DNA from: JAGNZR01 sp051652785
GTDB taxonomy: Bacteria; Fusobacteriota; Fusobacteriia; Fusobacteriales; Fusobacteriaceae
DNA length: 64,000 nt
Direction: 5' to 3'
Assembly (NCBI GenBank): GCA_051652785.1
Contig: JBOFUX010000026.1
Span: 21,580 to 85,579 of the forward strand
The notes under the pieces are model-generated. The model was not told the origin of the DNA and made no database searches. It saw nothing but the letters and a program-made list of their open reading frames with translations. Shown piece after piece: positions 8,960-17,796 of the stretch; the first letter of the stretch is position 1, and each line of letters starts with the position of its first letter. Both the position numbers and the translations under genes were made by a program.

Positions 8960-10204
8960 ATGAAAATAATTGATGTAGTTTGTTCTGCAGGAAAAACAGG
9001 GTTTTATTTTGATGATCAAGTAGCTATAAAAGCAGGAGCTGAGCATGAGGGTTTTGCTTATGTCGGAGAGCCAGTAACATCTGGATTTAAAACTATAAGA
9101 CAGGCTGGAGAATCTATAGCTATAATGTTAATATTAGAGGATGGACAAGTTTCTTGTGGTGAATGTGCTGCTGTTCAATATTCTGGAACAGGGGGGAGAG
9201 ATCCATTATTTTTAGCATCAGAATTTATTCCACTTATAGAAAAAGAAATTGCACCTAAATTAATTGGAAGAGATTTATCAAGTTTTAGATCTTTAGCTGA
9301 AGAGTTTGATTCTATGCTAGTAAACGGAAAAAGATTACATACAGCTATAAGATATGGAATTACTCAAACTATATTAGATGCAGTAGCTAAAACACATAAA
9401 GTGACTATGGCTGAAATAGTTCAAAAAGAATATGATACTAAAGTTGAAATTTCAAGAAGACCAATATTTACTCAATCAGGAGATAATAGATATGAAAATG
9501 CAGAAAAAATGATAATAAAAACTGCAGATGTTTTACCCCATGCACTTATAAATCATATGGAAACTAAGCTTGGTAAAAATGGTGAAATCCTACTTGAATA
9601 TGTAGTATGGTTAAGAGATAGAATAAAATCATTAAGAGCAGATGTTTCATATTCTCCAATTTTACATATAGATGTTTATGGTACTATTGGAATGGCATTT
9701 GATTGTAATGTAAGCAAAATGGCCGATTACTTACAAACATTAGTTGATGCAGCAAAACCATTTAAATTACGAATTGAAGGACCTATGGATGTTGGAAGTT
9801 TGGAGGGACAAATAGATTCCCTATCAGCTTTAACAGCAGAAGTGGATAGAAGAGGAATGGATATTGAGTTAGTTGCTGATGAGTGGTGCAATACATTATC
9901 CGACATAAAAGCATTTGCAGATAGAAAAGCTGGTCATGTAGTACAGATAAAAACACCTGATTTAGGTGGTGTAAACAATATAGCAGATGCAATTCTTTAT
10001 TGTAATAAAGTAGGAATAGGTTCTTATTCTGGTGGGACTTGTAATGAGACAAATAGATCAGCAGAGATAACCACTAATATAGCTATGGCTTGTGGAGCTC
10101 TTCAAGTTTTAGCTAAGCCAGGGATGGGCGTAGATGAAGGATATATGATTGTAAATAATGAGATGAACAGAGTAATGGCTCTAATAAAGAAACGAAAAAA
10201 ATAA
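8960..10204 (+). CDS. mal: Methylaspartate ammonia-lyase
   Basis: 414 residues, the usual length. The enzyme (EC 4.3.1.2, enolase superfamily) eliminates ammonia from 3-methylaspartate to give mesaconate. The N-terminal SAGKTGFYFDDQVAIKAGA block, the NHMETKLG segment with the catalytic histidine, and VQIKTPDLGGVNN with the catalytic lysine near residue 330 are conserved. The product is the second step after glutamate mutase. The final codons (KKRKK) lie in a 46-bp tandem duplication that repeats the last 15 codons and the stop just after the gene, leaving the protein unaffected. Confidence 0.95.
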   Translation: MKIIDVVCSAGKTGFYFDDQVAIKAGAEHEGFAYVGEPVTSGFKTIRQAGESIAIMLILEDGQVSCGECAAVQYSGTGGRDPLFLASEFIPLIEKEIAPKLIGRDLSSFRSLAEEFDSMLVNGKRLHTAIRYGITQTILDAVAKTHKVTMAEIVQKEYDTKVEISRRPIFTQSGDNRYENAEKMIIKTADVLPHALINHMETKLGKNGEILLEYVVWLRDRIKSLRADVSYSPILHIDVYGTIGMAFDCNVSKMADYLQTLVDAAKPFKLRIEGPMDVGSLEGQIDSLSALTAEVDRRGMDIELVADEWCNTLSDIKAFADRKAGHVVQIKTPDLGGVNNIADAILYCNKVGIGSYSGGTCNETNRSAEITTNIAMACGALQVLAKPGMGVDEGYMIVNNEMNRVMALIKKRKK

Positions 10205-10253
10205 TGAGATGAACAGAGTAATGGCTCTAATAAAGAAACGAAAAAAATAATGA
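10153..10253 (+). repeat. 46-bp tandem duplication across the 3' end of mal
   Basis: Bases 10153-10198 are repeated without a mismatch at 10199-10244, and the identity runs on to 10253 (period 46, about 2.2 copies). The first copy holds the last codons of mal; the second contains the stop codon and then non-coding copy. The perfect identity indicates a recent slippage or duplication event, or possibly an assembly artefact. Confidence 0.95.
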
Positions 10254-10287
10254 TAGCTCTATAAAGCATAATAACTTTAAATAGCTT

Positions 10288-10322
10288 AAAAAGAGGTTGA
10301 CTTTTTAGATTAACCTCTTTTT
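10288..10322 (+). terminator. Hairpin between mal and citD
   Basis: An 11-bp stem AAAAAGAGGTT / AACCTCTTTTT (10288-10298 and 10312-10322) with the T-rich arm as tail. It could end the mutase-mal transcript or only reduce read-through into the lyase genes. Confidence 0.65.
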
Positions 10323-10355
10323 AATTAAAATTTAAAAAGATTATAAGGGGAAAAT

Positions 10356-10622
10356 ATGATAATAAATAAAATCTCTAAATGTGGAACATTGGAATCTAAT
10401 GATATATATATTGTTTTATCTCCATCTGATAATGGAATTGAGATAGAGGTTGAGAGTAGTGTTGAAAAACAATTTGGAAAAGAAATAAAAAAAACAATAG
10501 AAAAAAAATTAAATGAGTTAGGAATAAAATCCGTAAAAATAAACGCAAAGGATAATGGAGCTTTAGATTTTACAATAAGAGCTAGAATAGAAGTTGCTGT
10601 AGCCAGGGGGTGTAAAAAATAA
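10356..10622 (+). CDS. citD: Citrate/citramalate lyase acyl carrier protein (gamma subunit)
   Basis: 88 residues. This carrier bears the phosphoribosyl-dephospho-CoA prosthetic group on a serine; that serine is residue 14 in the GTLES motif, exactly as in characterised CitD. It ends one base into citE (TAATG), so the two are coupled. Because it follows glutamate mutase and methylaspartase, the holoenzyme is more likely citramalate lyase (EC 4.1.3.22: citramalate to acetate plus pyruvate) than citrate lyase; the two share subunit families and cannot be told apart by eye. The genes for prosthetic-group attachment and acetylation (citX, citG, citC) are not in the window. Confidence 0.88.
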   Translation: MIINKISKCGTLESNDIYIVLSPSDNGIEIEVESSVEKQFGKEIKKTIEKKLNELGIKSVKINAKDNGALDFTIRARIEVAVARGCKK

Positions 10623-11488
10623 TGGAACTTAGGAGAACTATGTTGTTTATGCCAGGAAATAATCCTGGAATGCTTCAAACAGCTGATATATTTGGATCAG
10701 ATTCTATTATTTTTGATTTAGAGGATGCTGTATCAATAACGGAAAAAGATTCAGCTAGAATTTTAATTAAAGAAGCAATGAAAAATTTTAACTATGAAGA
10801 GATAGAAATAGTTATAAGAATAAATCCATTGTCTACTTCATTTGCTATGGAAGATATAGATATAATAGGAAGAATGAAACCAAATTCAATTATGCTTCCC
10901 AAAGCTGTTCCTGAAGACATAAAATTTTTAGATAAAACTTTATTGAAAATAGAAGAAGAAGAAGGTTTTGAATTAGGGAGTATAAAAATTCATGCTTTAG
11001 TGGAAACAGCTATGGGAGTTGAACTTGCTTATGAAACTGCAAGTGCAACCACGAGATGTGTTTCTATTGTCTTAGGAGGGGAAGATTTAGCAACGGATTT
11101 AGGAGTTAAACGGACTCATGATTCTGAGGAACTTTTTTATGCGAGAACAAAAATAATAAATATCTGTAAAGCTTTAAAAATAGATGCGATAGATACTCCA
11201 TTCACAGATGTGAATGATATTGAAGGCTTAGTAATAGATACTAAAAAAGCTAAAAAATTAGGATTTTCAGGAAAGTTAGCTATAAATCCAAGACAAATAG
11301 AAATAATTCATGAAATTTATGCTCCTACAAATGATGAAATAAAACATGCCATGAGAGTTGTGGAAGGAAAAAAAAATGCAGATAAATTAGGAATTGGAGT
11401 TTTTACACTAGATGGAAAAATGGTGGATTTACCAATAATAAATCGAGCTTTAAATGTATTAAAAATTGTTAAAATTTTAGGATTATAA
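10622..11488 (+). CDS. citE: Citrate/citramalate lyase beta subunit
   Basis: 288 residues. CitE cleaves the acyl-carrier thioester of citrate or citramalate to release oxaloacetate or pyruvate. The TIM-barrel start RRTMLFMPGNNPGM, the IIFDLEDAV metal site, and the VLGGEDLATDLG segment near residue 155 are typical. It overlaps citD by one base and is followed by citF after 24 bases. Position in a glutamate-fermentation operon favours a citramalyl substrate; that is inference. Confidence 0.9.
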   Translation: MELRRTMLFMPGNNPGMLQTADIFGSDSIIFDLEDAVSITEKDSARILIKEAMKNFNYEEIEIVIRINPLSTSFAMEDIDIIGRMKPNSIMLPKAVPEDIKFLDKTLLKIEEEEGFELGSIKIHALVETAMGVELAYETASATTRCVSIVLGGEDLATDLGVKRTHDSEELFYARTKIINICKALKIDAIDTPFTDVNDIEGLVIDTKKAKKLGFSGKLAINPRQIEIIHEIYAPTNDEIKHAMRVVEGKKNADKLGIGVFTLDGKMVDLPIINRALNVLKIVKILGL

Positions 11489-11512
11489 GCTTAATTAAAT
11501 GTGGGGTGTAGA

Positions 11513-13054
11513 ATGAAAAATATGTTAGGAAGAGAGGTCCCCGAATTAATTGAAGGATATGGGGAAGTATTACAATATAAAGGTATATTAAATAAGAAAT
11601 TTGGAAATATAAAAAAGGAATCAACGTTTAAAATTATTTTACCTGGAGAAAAAAAACTTTTTACAGAACTAAATCAACTTATGAACTCTTTAAAATTAAG
11701 AAATGAAATGGTAGTTTCGTTTCATCATCATTTAAGAAATGGTGATTTTGTTTTAAATATGATAATGAAAGAAATTGAAAAAAGGGGATATAAAAATATA
11801 ACTTTAGTAGCCAGTTCTATTTTTCCTTGTCATAAAGATTTGGTTCCCATGATAGAAAAAGGAGTTATAACAGGAATTTATTCAGCATATATATCTGGTC
11901 CTGTAGCAAAAGCTATCTCTCAGGGTAAACTAGAGAAACCTGCTGTTATGCACACACATGGTGGAAGAGCAAGAATATTTGAAGCAGGGGAACTTACAAT
12001 AGATTTTGCTTTTGTTGCTGCTCCAACTTCAGATGAATATGGAAATATAAATGGAGTTGATGGAAAATCAGCTTGTGGTGCTCTAGGTTATGCTCATACA
12101 GATGTAGAATGGGCTGAAACTGTTATAGTAATAACTGATAATTTAGTTGAGTTTCCAAATCAAACAATTGAAATAAATCAAACTCATGTTGACTATGTTT
12201 TAGTTGTAGATGAAATTGGAGACCCCAAAGGAATTGTTTCAGGTACAACTCAAATAACTAAAAATCCAATAGGACTTAAAATAGCAAATTTAACTTCTAA
12301 GTTTATAGGAGAATCAGGTTATTTAAAAGATGGAATAAGTTTTCAAACGGGGGCAGGAGGAACTTCTCTAGCTGTAGCAGTGGAAATGAAAAATATGATG
12401 AAGAATAGAGGGATAGTAGGTAGTTTTGCCTCTGGAGGAATAACCGGATACATTGTTGATATGTATAAAGATGGATTATTTAAAAGTATTTTTGATGTTC
12501 AATGTTTTGATTTAGAAGCGGTGAAATCCATAAAAGAAAATAAAGCACACATGACCATGTCAGCTTCAATGTATGCGAACAGTAATAATAAAGGTTGTTT
12601 AGTTAATATGTTAGATATAGTTATATTAGGTGCAACTGAAATAGATACAAATTTTAATGTAAATGTAACTACAGGTTCAGACGGTTATATAATTGGCGGT
12701 TCAGGTGGACATTCAGATACAGCAGCAGGGTCAAAATGTTGTATTATTGTTTCTCAGTTAGTTAATGCAAGAATCTCAGTAATAAAAGATAAAATATCAA
12801 CAGTAACAACTCCTGGAGAAACAGTGGACGTATTAGTAACAGAAAGAGGAATTGCTATAAATCCTTTAAGAGAAGATTTAATCGAAAAATTTAAAAATTC
12901 AAACCTTCCAATAAAAACAATGGAAGAACTAAAATCGATTGCTGATAAATTAATAGGAGAACCTTCTCCAATAGAATTTGATGATAAAATAGTGGCATTA
13001 GTCCAGTATAGAGATGGAAGTACAATAGATGTGGTAAAAAAAATTAGATACTAA
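11513..13054 (+). CDS. citF: Citrate/citramalate lyase alpha subunit (CoA/ACP transferase)
   Basis: 513 residues. CitF swaps the acetyl group on the carrier protein for citrate or citramalate. Family features include the LGREVPELIEGYG opening, SFHHHLRNGDFVLN near residue 70, the MHTHGGRARIFEAGEL segment, and the FQTGAGGTSLAV block near residue 280. I start it at ATG 11513 because GGGGTG (11503-11508) is the ribosome binding site; the in-frame GTG at 11501 overlaps that site. It closes the cluster and is followed by a terminator. With CitD and CitE it forms the complete lyase. Confidence 0.92.
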   Translation: MKNMLGREVPELIEGYGEVLQYKGILNKKFGNIKKESTFKIILPGEKKLFTELNQLMNSLKLRNEMVVSFHHHLRNGDFVLNMIMKEIEKRGYKNITLVASSIFPCHKDLVPMIEKGVITGIYSAYISGPVAKAISQGKLEKPAVMHTHGGRARIFEAGELTIDFAFVAAPTSDEYGNINGVDGKSACGALGYAHTDVEWAETVIVITDNLVEFPNQTIEINQTHVDYVLVVDEIGDPKGIVSGTTQITKNPIGLKIANLTSKFIGESGYLKDGISFQTGAGGTSLAVAVEMKNMMKNRGIVGSFASGGITGYIVDMYKDGLFKSIFDVQCFDLEAVKSIKENKAHMTMSASMYANSNNKGCLVNMLDIVILGATEIDTNFNVNVTTGSDGYIIGGSGGHSDTAAGSKCCIIVSQLVNARISVIKDKISTVTTPGETVDVLVTERGIAINPLREDLIEKFKNSNLPIKTMEELKSIADKLIGEPSPIEFDDKIVALVQYRDGSTIDVVKKIRY

Positions 13055-13063
13055 AATATTTAA

Positions 13064-13116
13064 AAAAAAAGGTATAATTGAAGAGAATAAAAACTCTTTA
13101 ATACTACCTTTTTTTA
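13064..13116. terminator. Terminator between citF and the convergent TVP38 gene
   Basis: AAAAAAGGTA and TACCTTTTTT arms (about 13064-13074 and 13104-13114) enclose a smaller AAGAG/CTCTT pair. A- and T-runs on both sides make it usable from either strand. Confidence 0.7.
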
Positions 13117-13169
13117 TTGATAATTATTATCAACTTGATTTTCCGTATGTAATATCCATTTTAAATATA

Positions 13170-13820
13170 TTACTTCTTCAAATTAAATTTTTTTATCAAA
13201 AGAGTTATTAATAAGAGTAAAGTAGCGCTAATTCCAATTATAAAGAAAAACTCTTTAGAAGAACTAGCTAAAAGAGAACTACCTATTAAAACATAACTAA
13301 TAACTCCGGGAATAATAAAAATTGTAGATAAAAACCAATATTTAAAAAAAGATATGTTAGTAAGTCCATAGACATAATTTTGTAAAGTAAATGGAAAAAT
13401 TGGAACTAGCCTTGTTGTAAGTAGTATAAGAGAGTCGTTTTTTTTAATTCCCTCATTAATCAATTTAAATATAGGAAGGGATTCATATTTTTTCATATTG
13501 TCTTTAAAAAAATATCTACCTAGTAAAAATGAACTTCCAAGCCCTAAACTTGCTCCTATTAAAGTAAAAAAAGAACCTTTAACAGGACCAAAAATTATAC
13601 CACTACTTAGAGTTAATGGGGTAGCTGGCAAAAATAATATTGAAAAAAGAAGATATAAAATAATAAAAATAAATTGAGAATATTCATTATTTTTTAAAGT
13701 AAAAAGAAATATTTTTATTGTATCAACATCAAGTTTACCAGGAAATACTTTAATTTTAAGAAAAACAAATATTAAAATTAAAATAATGAATATAAAAATT
13801 TTTTTTTTAATTTTACTCAT
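13170..13820 (-). CDS. TVP38/TMEM64 (VTT domain) membrane protein
   Basis: 216 residues with about five hydrophobic segments. The FLPATPLTLSSGIIFGPVKG motif near residue 65 and the TTRLVPIFPFTLQNYVYGL segment near residue 135 mark the VTT/SNARE-associated family (DedA relatives, some of which act as phospholipid scramblases or undecaprenyl-phosphate flippases). It starts 30 bases downstream of the SPFH gene and is probably cotranscribed with it, so a shared membrane-organisation role is possible but unproven. Confidence 0.85.
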   Translation of the reverse strand: MSKIKKKIFIFIILILIFVFLKIKVFPGKLDVDTIKIFLFTLKNNEYSQFIFIILYLLFSILFLPATPLTLSSGIIFGPVKGSFFTLIGASLGLGSSFLLGRYFFKDNMKKYESLPIFKLINEGIKKNDSLILLTTRLVPIFPFTLQNYVYGLTNISFFKYWFLSTIFIIPGVISYVLIGSSLLASSSKEFFFIIGISATLLLLITLLIKKFNLKK

Positions 13821-13849
13821 ATAAATCTCCTATATTTTATAAAAAATAA

Positions 13850-14767
13850 TTAATTAGATTTTTGTGTTCTAAAATCTATGATAGGGGTTGCATTTCCACC
13901 TTGAAAAGTAGGAAGAATTCCGTTCCATTTTAACATTTTTTCATACTCGATTAATTCTTTTGTAATTACTTTTTGCTTAGCAAGAATAGCAAAAGCTTCA
14001 GCTTCAGCTGCTATTTTTGTAGATTTAGCTTGACCTTCGGCATTGGCAATAGCAACCGCTGCATTACCTTCAGCTATAATTATATTTTTTTCAGCTTCGA
14101 TTTTAGCTCTTTCAGCTTCAACTTTTTGTCTTTCTAAAGCTTGTTGTGCATTTACTCTTTCTTGAATAGCTTTTTCTGTTTGAGGATCTAAAACAATTTC
14201 AGAGAAATTCAAACTTTCAATGATAATTCCATCAGCATCAAATTTATCTCTTACATTTTTAAAAGCAAAGCTATTAAGTTCAGTTCTTCTTGAGCCATAG
14301 ACATCAATAACATTAAAGGTACTTGTAACTTCAGCTACATAAGATTTAATTTTTCCTCTCATATAAATTCTATTTATTTCTTCTCCAGAACGACCTCTAA
14401 AACGTGTGAAAATTTCAGTTACTTTAGTATCGTCAAATCTATAAGAATACTCAAGAGAAACTCTTACTGTTTTTCCATCTGATGTTGGTATCATAAAACT
14501 GTCATCAGATTCAGAACCCTCTCTTCTATCTGAACTCATATAAGATTGTTCAGTAGACACAGTATAAGATGTAATTGTAGCAATAGGATTAACTAAATGC
14601 CATCCTTGAGTAAGTGTTTTTTCGGAAACTCCAGAAGAGGGAGTATAAACAACACCAACATAACCAGGTTTTATTTTTTTTAAAGTTGTAGAAAAAAATA
14701 TTATAAGTAGAACTAAAAGACCTACAATTACAGCTCCTATTTTTGTTATTGTATTATTAAAATTCAT
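13850..14767 (-). CDS. SPFH/Band 7 (prohibitin-like) membrane protein
   Basis: 305 residues. One N-terminal transmembrane segment (about residues 8-28) is followed by the SPFH fold (KIKPGYVGVVYTP onward, residues about 30-190) and a long Ala/Glu/Lys-rich coiled coil (about 200-270), the standard layout of prohibitin-family scaffolds that oligomerise at the membrane and often regulate FtsH-type proteases. AGGAGG lies upstream of the ATG. The first gene of a two-gene unit with the TVP38 protein. Confidence 0.88.
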   Translation of the reverse strand: MNFNNTITKIGAVIVGLLVLLIIFFSTTLKKIKPGYVGVVYTPSSGVSEKTLTQGWHLVNPIATITSYTVSTEQSYMSSDRREGSESDDSFMIPTSDGKTVRVSLEYSYRFDDTKVTEIFTRFRGRSGEEINRIYMRGKIKSYVAEVTSTFNVIDVYGSRRTELNSFAFKNVRDKFDADGIIIESLNFSEIVLDPQTEKAIQERVNAQQALERQKVEAERAKIEAEKNIIIAEGNAAVAIANAEGQAKSTKIAAEAEAFAILAKQKVITKELIEYEKMLKWNGILPTFQGGNATPIIDFRTQKSN

Positions 14768-14874
14768 AGTACTTCCTCCTAAATTATAAAATTGAATATA
14801 TATAATATAAATATTGTTTTAATACTACCATTCAATTATATAAATAGCAAGAGATTAAAATTTAAGAAATTTTT

Positions 14875-15747
14875 CTAGATAAATTTTTCTTTAAATTGAC
14901 ATTTAATACAAAGCTCTTCAACAGCTCTGTTATCATTAAATCCCTTGTAAAGGTTCACAGCTCTAGATGAGTTTATAATCTCTTTAAAAGAGGTTGTAAA
15001 GATGTTACCAAGGTTTATAACACCCTCACCGTCTAAGCAGCAAGGAACAACAGTTCCATCAACTAAAATAGCAATTTGATTTCTAAGACCATAGCAAAAG
15101 CCATTTACCTCATGATAAGTGTTTTTTAATTCTGGCCATTTGAATTCTACATCAGAATTTAAATATAATTTTTCTTTTATTTTTAATCCTTTTCCTGAAA
15201 TTAAATTTTCTGCAATGGAAAAATTTAAATTAAATTTTTCTTCAATTTTTTTTAAAATAAGTCTATTTCCTTTTTGTTTTGTAGATGTAGAATCCAGCGA
15301 ATCAAAGTTCCAAAGACGTAAAGAAATATAAGTTTTGTTTTTTTTTAGTATTTCTTCAACAAAATCAAGAATATTTTCAAGATAATTATTATTATCAATA
15401 GAAGATAAGTCTTTGTCAAAACTGTGAAGGGAAAAATTTATTTGTCTAGGTAAATTATTTAATAGTATATATTTTTTTTCCTCAATAAGAGTACCGTTAG
15501 TAGTAATATTTACAAAAAAATCTTTCTCTTTAGCAGTTTTTAATATATTTTCAAAATCACAATGGAATAAAGGCTCTCCTTTTACATGAAGATATATATA
15601 TTTGGAATAGGGCTTTATCTGATCTAATATAAGGGAAAAATTTTCTAAACTAATAGAACTTAATTTACGTTTTGTAGTGGGACAAAAACTACATTTAAGA
15701 TTGCAAATATTAGTTATTTCTATATATATTTTCTTGAAATTTTTCAT
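14875..15747 (-). CDS. Radical SAM protein with SPASM-type C terminus
   Basis: 290 residues. The CNLKCSFCP motif (CxxxCxxC) near residue 14 binds the radical SAM cluster; the C-terminal part (GTVVPCCLDGEGVINLGNI, then LCIKCQF) matches SPASM domains that hold extra Fe-S clusters. Such proteins modify peptides or mature other enzymes, but nothing nearby looks like a substrate peptide, so the function is open. I start at ATG 15747 because GGAG precedes it; 15 further codons upstream are in frame but contain a likely promoter region instead. Apparently a single-gene unit. Confidence 0.8.
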   Translation of the reverse strand: MKNFKKIYIEITNICNLKCSFCPTTKRKLSSISLENFSLILDQIKPYSKYIYLHVKGEPLFHCDFENILKTAKEKDFFVNITTNGTLIEEKKYILLNNLPRQINFSLHSFDKDLSSIDNNNYLENILDFVEEILKKNKTYISLRLWNFDSLDSTSTKQKGNRLILKKIEEKFNLNFSIAENLISGKGLKIKEKLYLNSDVEFKWPELKNTYHEVNGFCYGLRNQIAILVDGTVVPCCLDGEGVINLGNIFTTSFKEIINSSRAVNLYKGFNDNRAVEELCIKCQFKEKFI

Positions 15748-15814
15748 AAGATTAATACTCCATTTTAATTTAATTATATTTAAGTATAGCATTTTTAAGT
15801 TTTAATATAAATTA

Positions 15815-15853
15815 AAAAAAGATTTTCTATGAAAAAATTAGAAAATCTTTTTT
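15815..15853 (-). terminator. Terminator of the YjeM-like permease gene
   Basis: A 9-bp stem GATTTTCTA/TAGAAAATC (15821-15829, 15839-15847) flanked by A and T runs; on the minus strand it is followed by seven T residues. Confidence 0.75.
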
Positions 15854-15872
15854 ATATTTTATTTAACAACCA

Positions 15873-17375
15873 TTATTTTGTCTTTATGTTCTTTTCATAT
15901 TTATGATAAATAACAAGAGCTAGTATACTAAAAAAAATAGGTCCAGTTATCATCCATATTGTAGAAGAGAAATCACCTTTTGTTGCTGGTTCAATAATAG
16001 TCATTATATTGGCAAAACTAACTGTAATTACAGTTGCATAAGTTGCAATTTTTATGATAGTTAGATTTTTATAAATAACAAATGGTTTAATAATTTCTTT
16101 TTTTGCTTTAAAGGCTGGGAAAGCAAAAGCTATTAAAAGATAAGGAATAGTCATGGCAACATTTGTCATAAGAGTAAGCTTCATAAAAAATTTAGAAGCA
16201 CCTTCACCACCAAAAGCAACTCCAATAATAAAAATAACAACGATACCGCATTGAAGCCACATTGCATTTTTAGGCATTCCATCTTCAAGAATAGCAGATT
16301 TATAAGGCCACATCTTAGAAGGAGTTCCTTCGATTAATTGTTTTAATGGTGCATAAATAAGTGTAAAGAAAGCACCTGTTAAAGCTAAAACCATTGAAAT
16401 TCCCATATATCGTGACATAATTTTTCCGACCATAATAGCAGTATTTTGAGTAGCACCAAAACTGATCCCTAATTGATACCCTAAATTCTCCATTGTTACG
16501 TAAGAAAAATTTCCTATATGAACTCCAGCTTTACTAGCAACAAAGGACCAATTAGTAAACATTCCTACTAAAAAAATACCAAGAGCATAACCTATAGCAA
16601 TTGTTATTGCAGCAATAGTAACTCCTTTCGGAAATGTGGCTTCTGCTTTTTCTGTTTGGTCAACTAAACCACCTACAACTTCGATTCCACCATAAGCAAA
16701 AATAGCAAAAACCATAAATGAAAGAGTAGAGATAATAGAATGATAATTTGTATTAGGTGATGTAATAAAATCGCTTTTACCTGAAACTAAAGGTTCAGCA
16801 AGTTCAAAACCATTCAGGGCAAAAATAACGAGAGCTCCTACTAATAAAACAAGATTTAAGAGAGTTACTGCAATACCACCAAGAGATGTAACTTTAGATA
16901 TTTTATTAAGCCCTTTACTAGCTACCAAGGTAAAAGAAATCATTAATAGTGTTCCTAAAAGTCCCATTGTTTGAGTTGAGTTTAATCCTATAAAGTTAAG
17001 ATTTTTAGTTAGGTCAGTTCCAAAAATAGCTGTTGAAGCAACAATCCAAATTCCAGAAGATATATTAACCATCCAAATAATATATGAAGAATACCACATA
17101 AATGTAGTAACAAAAGCATATTTAGGACCTATTGATTTTTCCATCCAAGAATAAATTCCACCAGTCTCTTTTTTGAAAGCAGCTCCATATTCTGCCATCA
17201 TAAAAGCATAAGGGATAAAAAATAAAATTCCAGAAATAATATACCAAGGAATAGCAGCATATCCCATTAAATAAAACGATCTTGGTATATTATTAAAACC
17301 AAAAACAGAAGTGAAAATCATTAGAATTAAAGGAATAAGAGTTAACTTTTTATTAATTAAAGATTTTGAAGACAT
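15873..17375 (-). CDS. yjeM: APC-superfamily amino acid permease, YjeM-like
   Basis: 500 residues, about twelve transmembrane segments. The sequence resembles E. coli YjeM over its length, e.g. LILMIFTSVFGF at the start, FMMAEYGAA near residue 60, ETGGIYSWM near residue 70, FAIFAYGGIEVVGGLVD near residue 220 and TGAFFTLIYAPLKQLIEGTP near residue 340. YjeM belongs to the glutamate/GABA antiporter-like branch; its substrate is not established. Good AGGAGG upstream. The gene is monocistronic with its own terminator. Confidence 0.85.
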   Translation of the reverse strand: MSSKSLINKKLTLIPLILMIFTSVFGFNNIPRSFYLMGYAAIPWYIISGILFFIPYAFMMAEYGAAFKKETGGIYSWMEKSIGPKYAFVTTFMWYSSYIIWMVNISSGIWIVASTAIFGTDLTKNLNFIGLNSTQTMGLLGTLLMISFTLVASKGLNKISKVTSLGGIAVTLLNLVLLVGALVIFALNGFELAEPLVSGKSDFITSPNTNYHSIISTLSFMVFAIFAYGGIEVVGGLVDQTEKAEATFPKGVTIAAITIAIGYALGIFLVGMFTNWSFVASKAGVHIGNFSYVTMENLGYQLGISFGATQNTAIMVGKIMSRYMGISMVLALTGAFFTLIYAPLKQLIEGTPSKMWPYKSAILEDGMPKNAMWLQCGIVVIFIIGVAFGGEGASKFFMKLTLMTNVAMTIPYLLIAFAFPAFKAKKEIIKPFVIYKNLTIIKIATYATVITVSFANIMTIIEPATKGDFSSTIWMITGPIFFSILALVIYHKYEKNIKTK

Positions 17376-17588
17376 TTTTCCTCCTTAAAATTACATAAAT
17401 ATAAATATTTTTCTTGTAAAAATAAAACTTACTTTATAAGTTTACCACATAAAATGCATTTAATATACTAAAAAAAATTAATATAATGATATAAAAAATA
17501 AATATATTATAACAAAAATATGAGCCTAAAAACAAAAATATAAATATAATTTTTTTACCAAAAAAATTCAAGATTTGGATTATTTAGA

Positions 17589-17617
17589 TTGACATTAAAT
17601 AAAATATAGGTTATTAT
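17589..17617 (+). promoter_or_regulatory. Promoter of the metK riboswitch transcript
   Basis: TTGACA (17589-17594) and TATTAT (17612-17617) with a 17-base spacer, ending about 17 bases before the riboswitch P1 stem. The rest of the gap 17376-17588 shows no gene. Confidence 0.75.
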
Positions 17618-17633
17618 TATATATATAAATTTA

Positions 17634-17770
17634 ATACCATCAAGAGAGATCGAGGGATAGGCCTGATGACATCTCAGCAACCTGCTATTATGTAGCGTGG
17701 TGCTAACTCCTGATAGATGGAAGGATAAAAGTTAAAAAATTAACCCTTTCATTGTATGGAAGGGTTTTTT
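17634..17770 (+). promoter_or_regulatory. SAM-I (S-box) riboswitch with terminator, controlling metK
   Basis: The P1 stem is CCATC (17637-17641) with GATGG (17716-17720). In between are the S-box consensus blocks AGAGAGATCGAGGGA, GATGACATCTCAGCAACC and GTGCTAACTCCTGA. Downstream an expression platform is visible: terminator stem AACCCTTTC (17742-17750) with GAAGGGTT (17759-17766) and a T-run. The 3' side of P1 (GATGGAAGG) can instead pair, with two wobbles, with CCTTTCATT, giving an antiterminator. High SAM should therefore stop transcription before metK. Confidence 0.95.
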
Positions 17771-17796
17771 ATATTAAAAATTTTAGGAGGTTTGTT

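Noticed and set aside
10356..13054. Operon for citrate fermentation
   Set aside because: No citrate carrier or citC/citX/citG nearby, and direct linkage to glutamate mutase and methylaspartase favours citramalate.
13170..15747. TVP38, SPFH and radical SAM/SPASM genes as one peptide-modification system
   Set aside because: No precursor peptide is seen, the radical SAM gene is separated by about 100 bases with its own likely start region, and the families are not known to work together.
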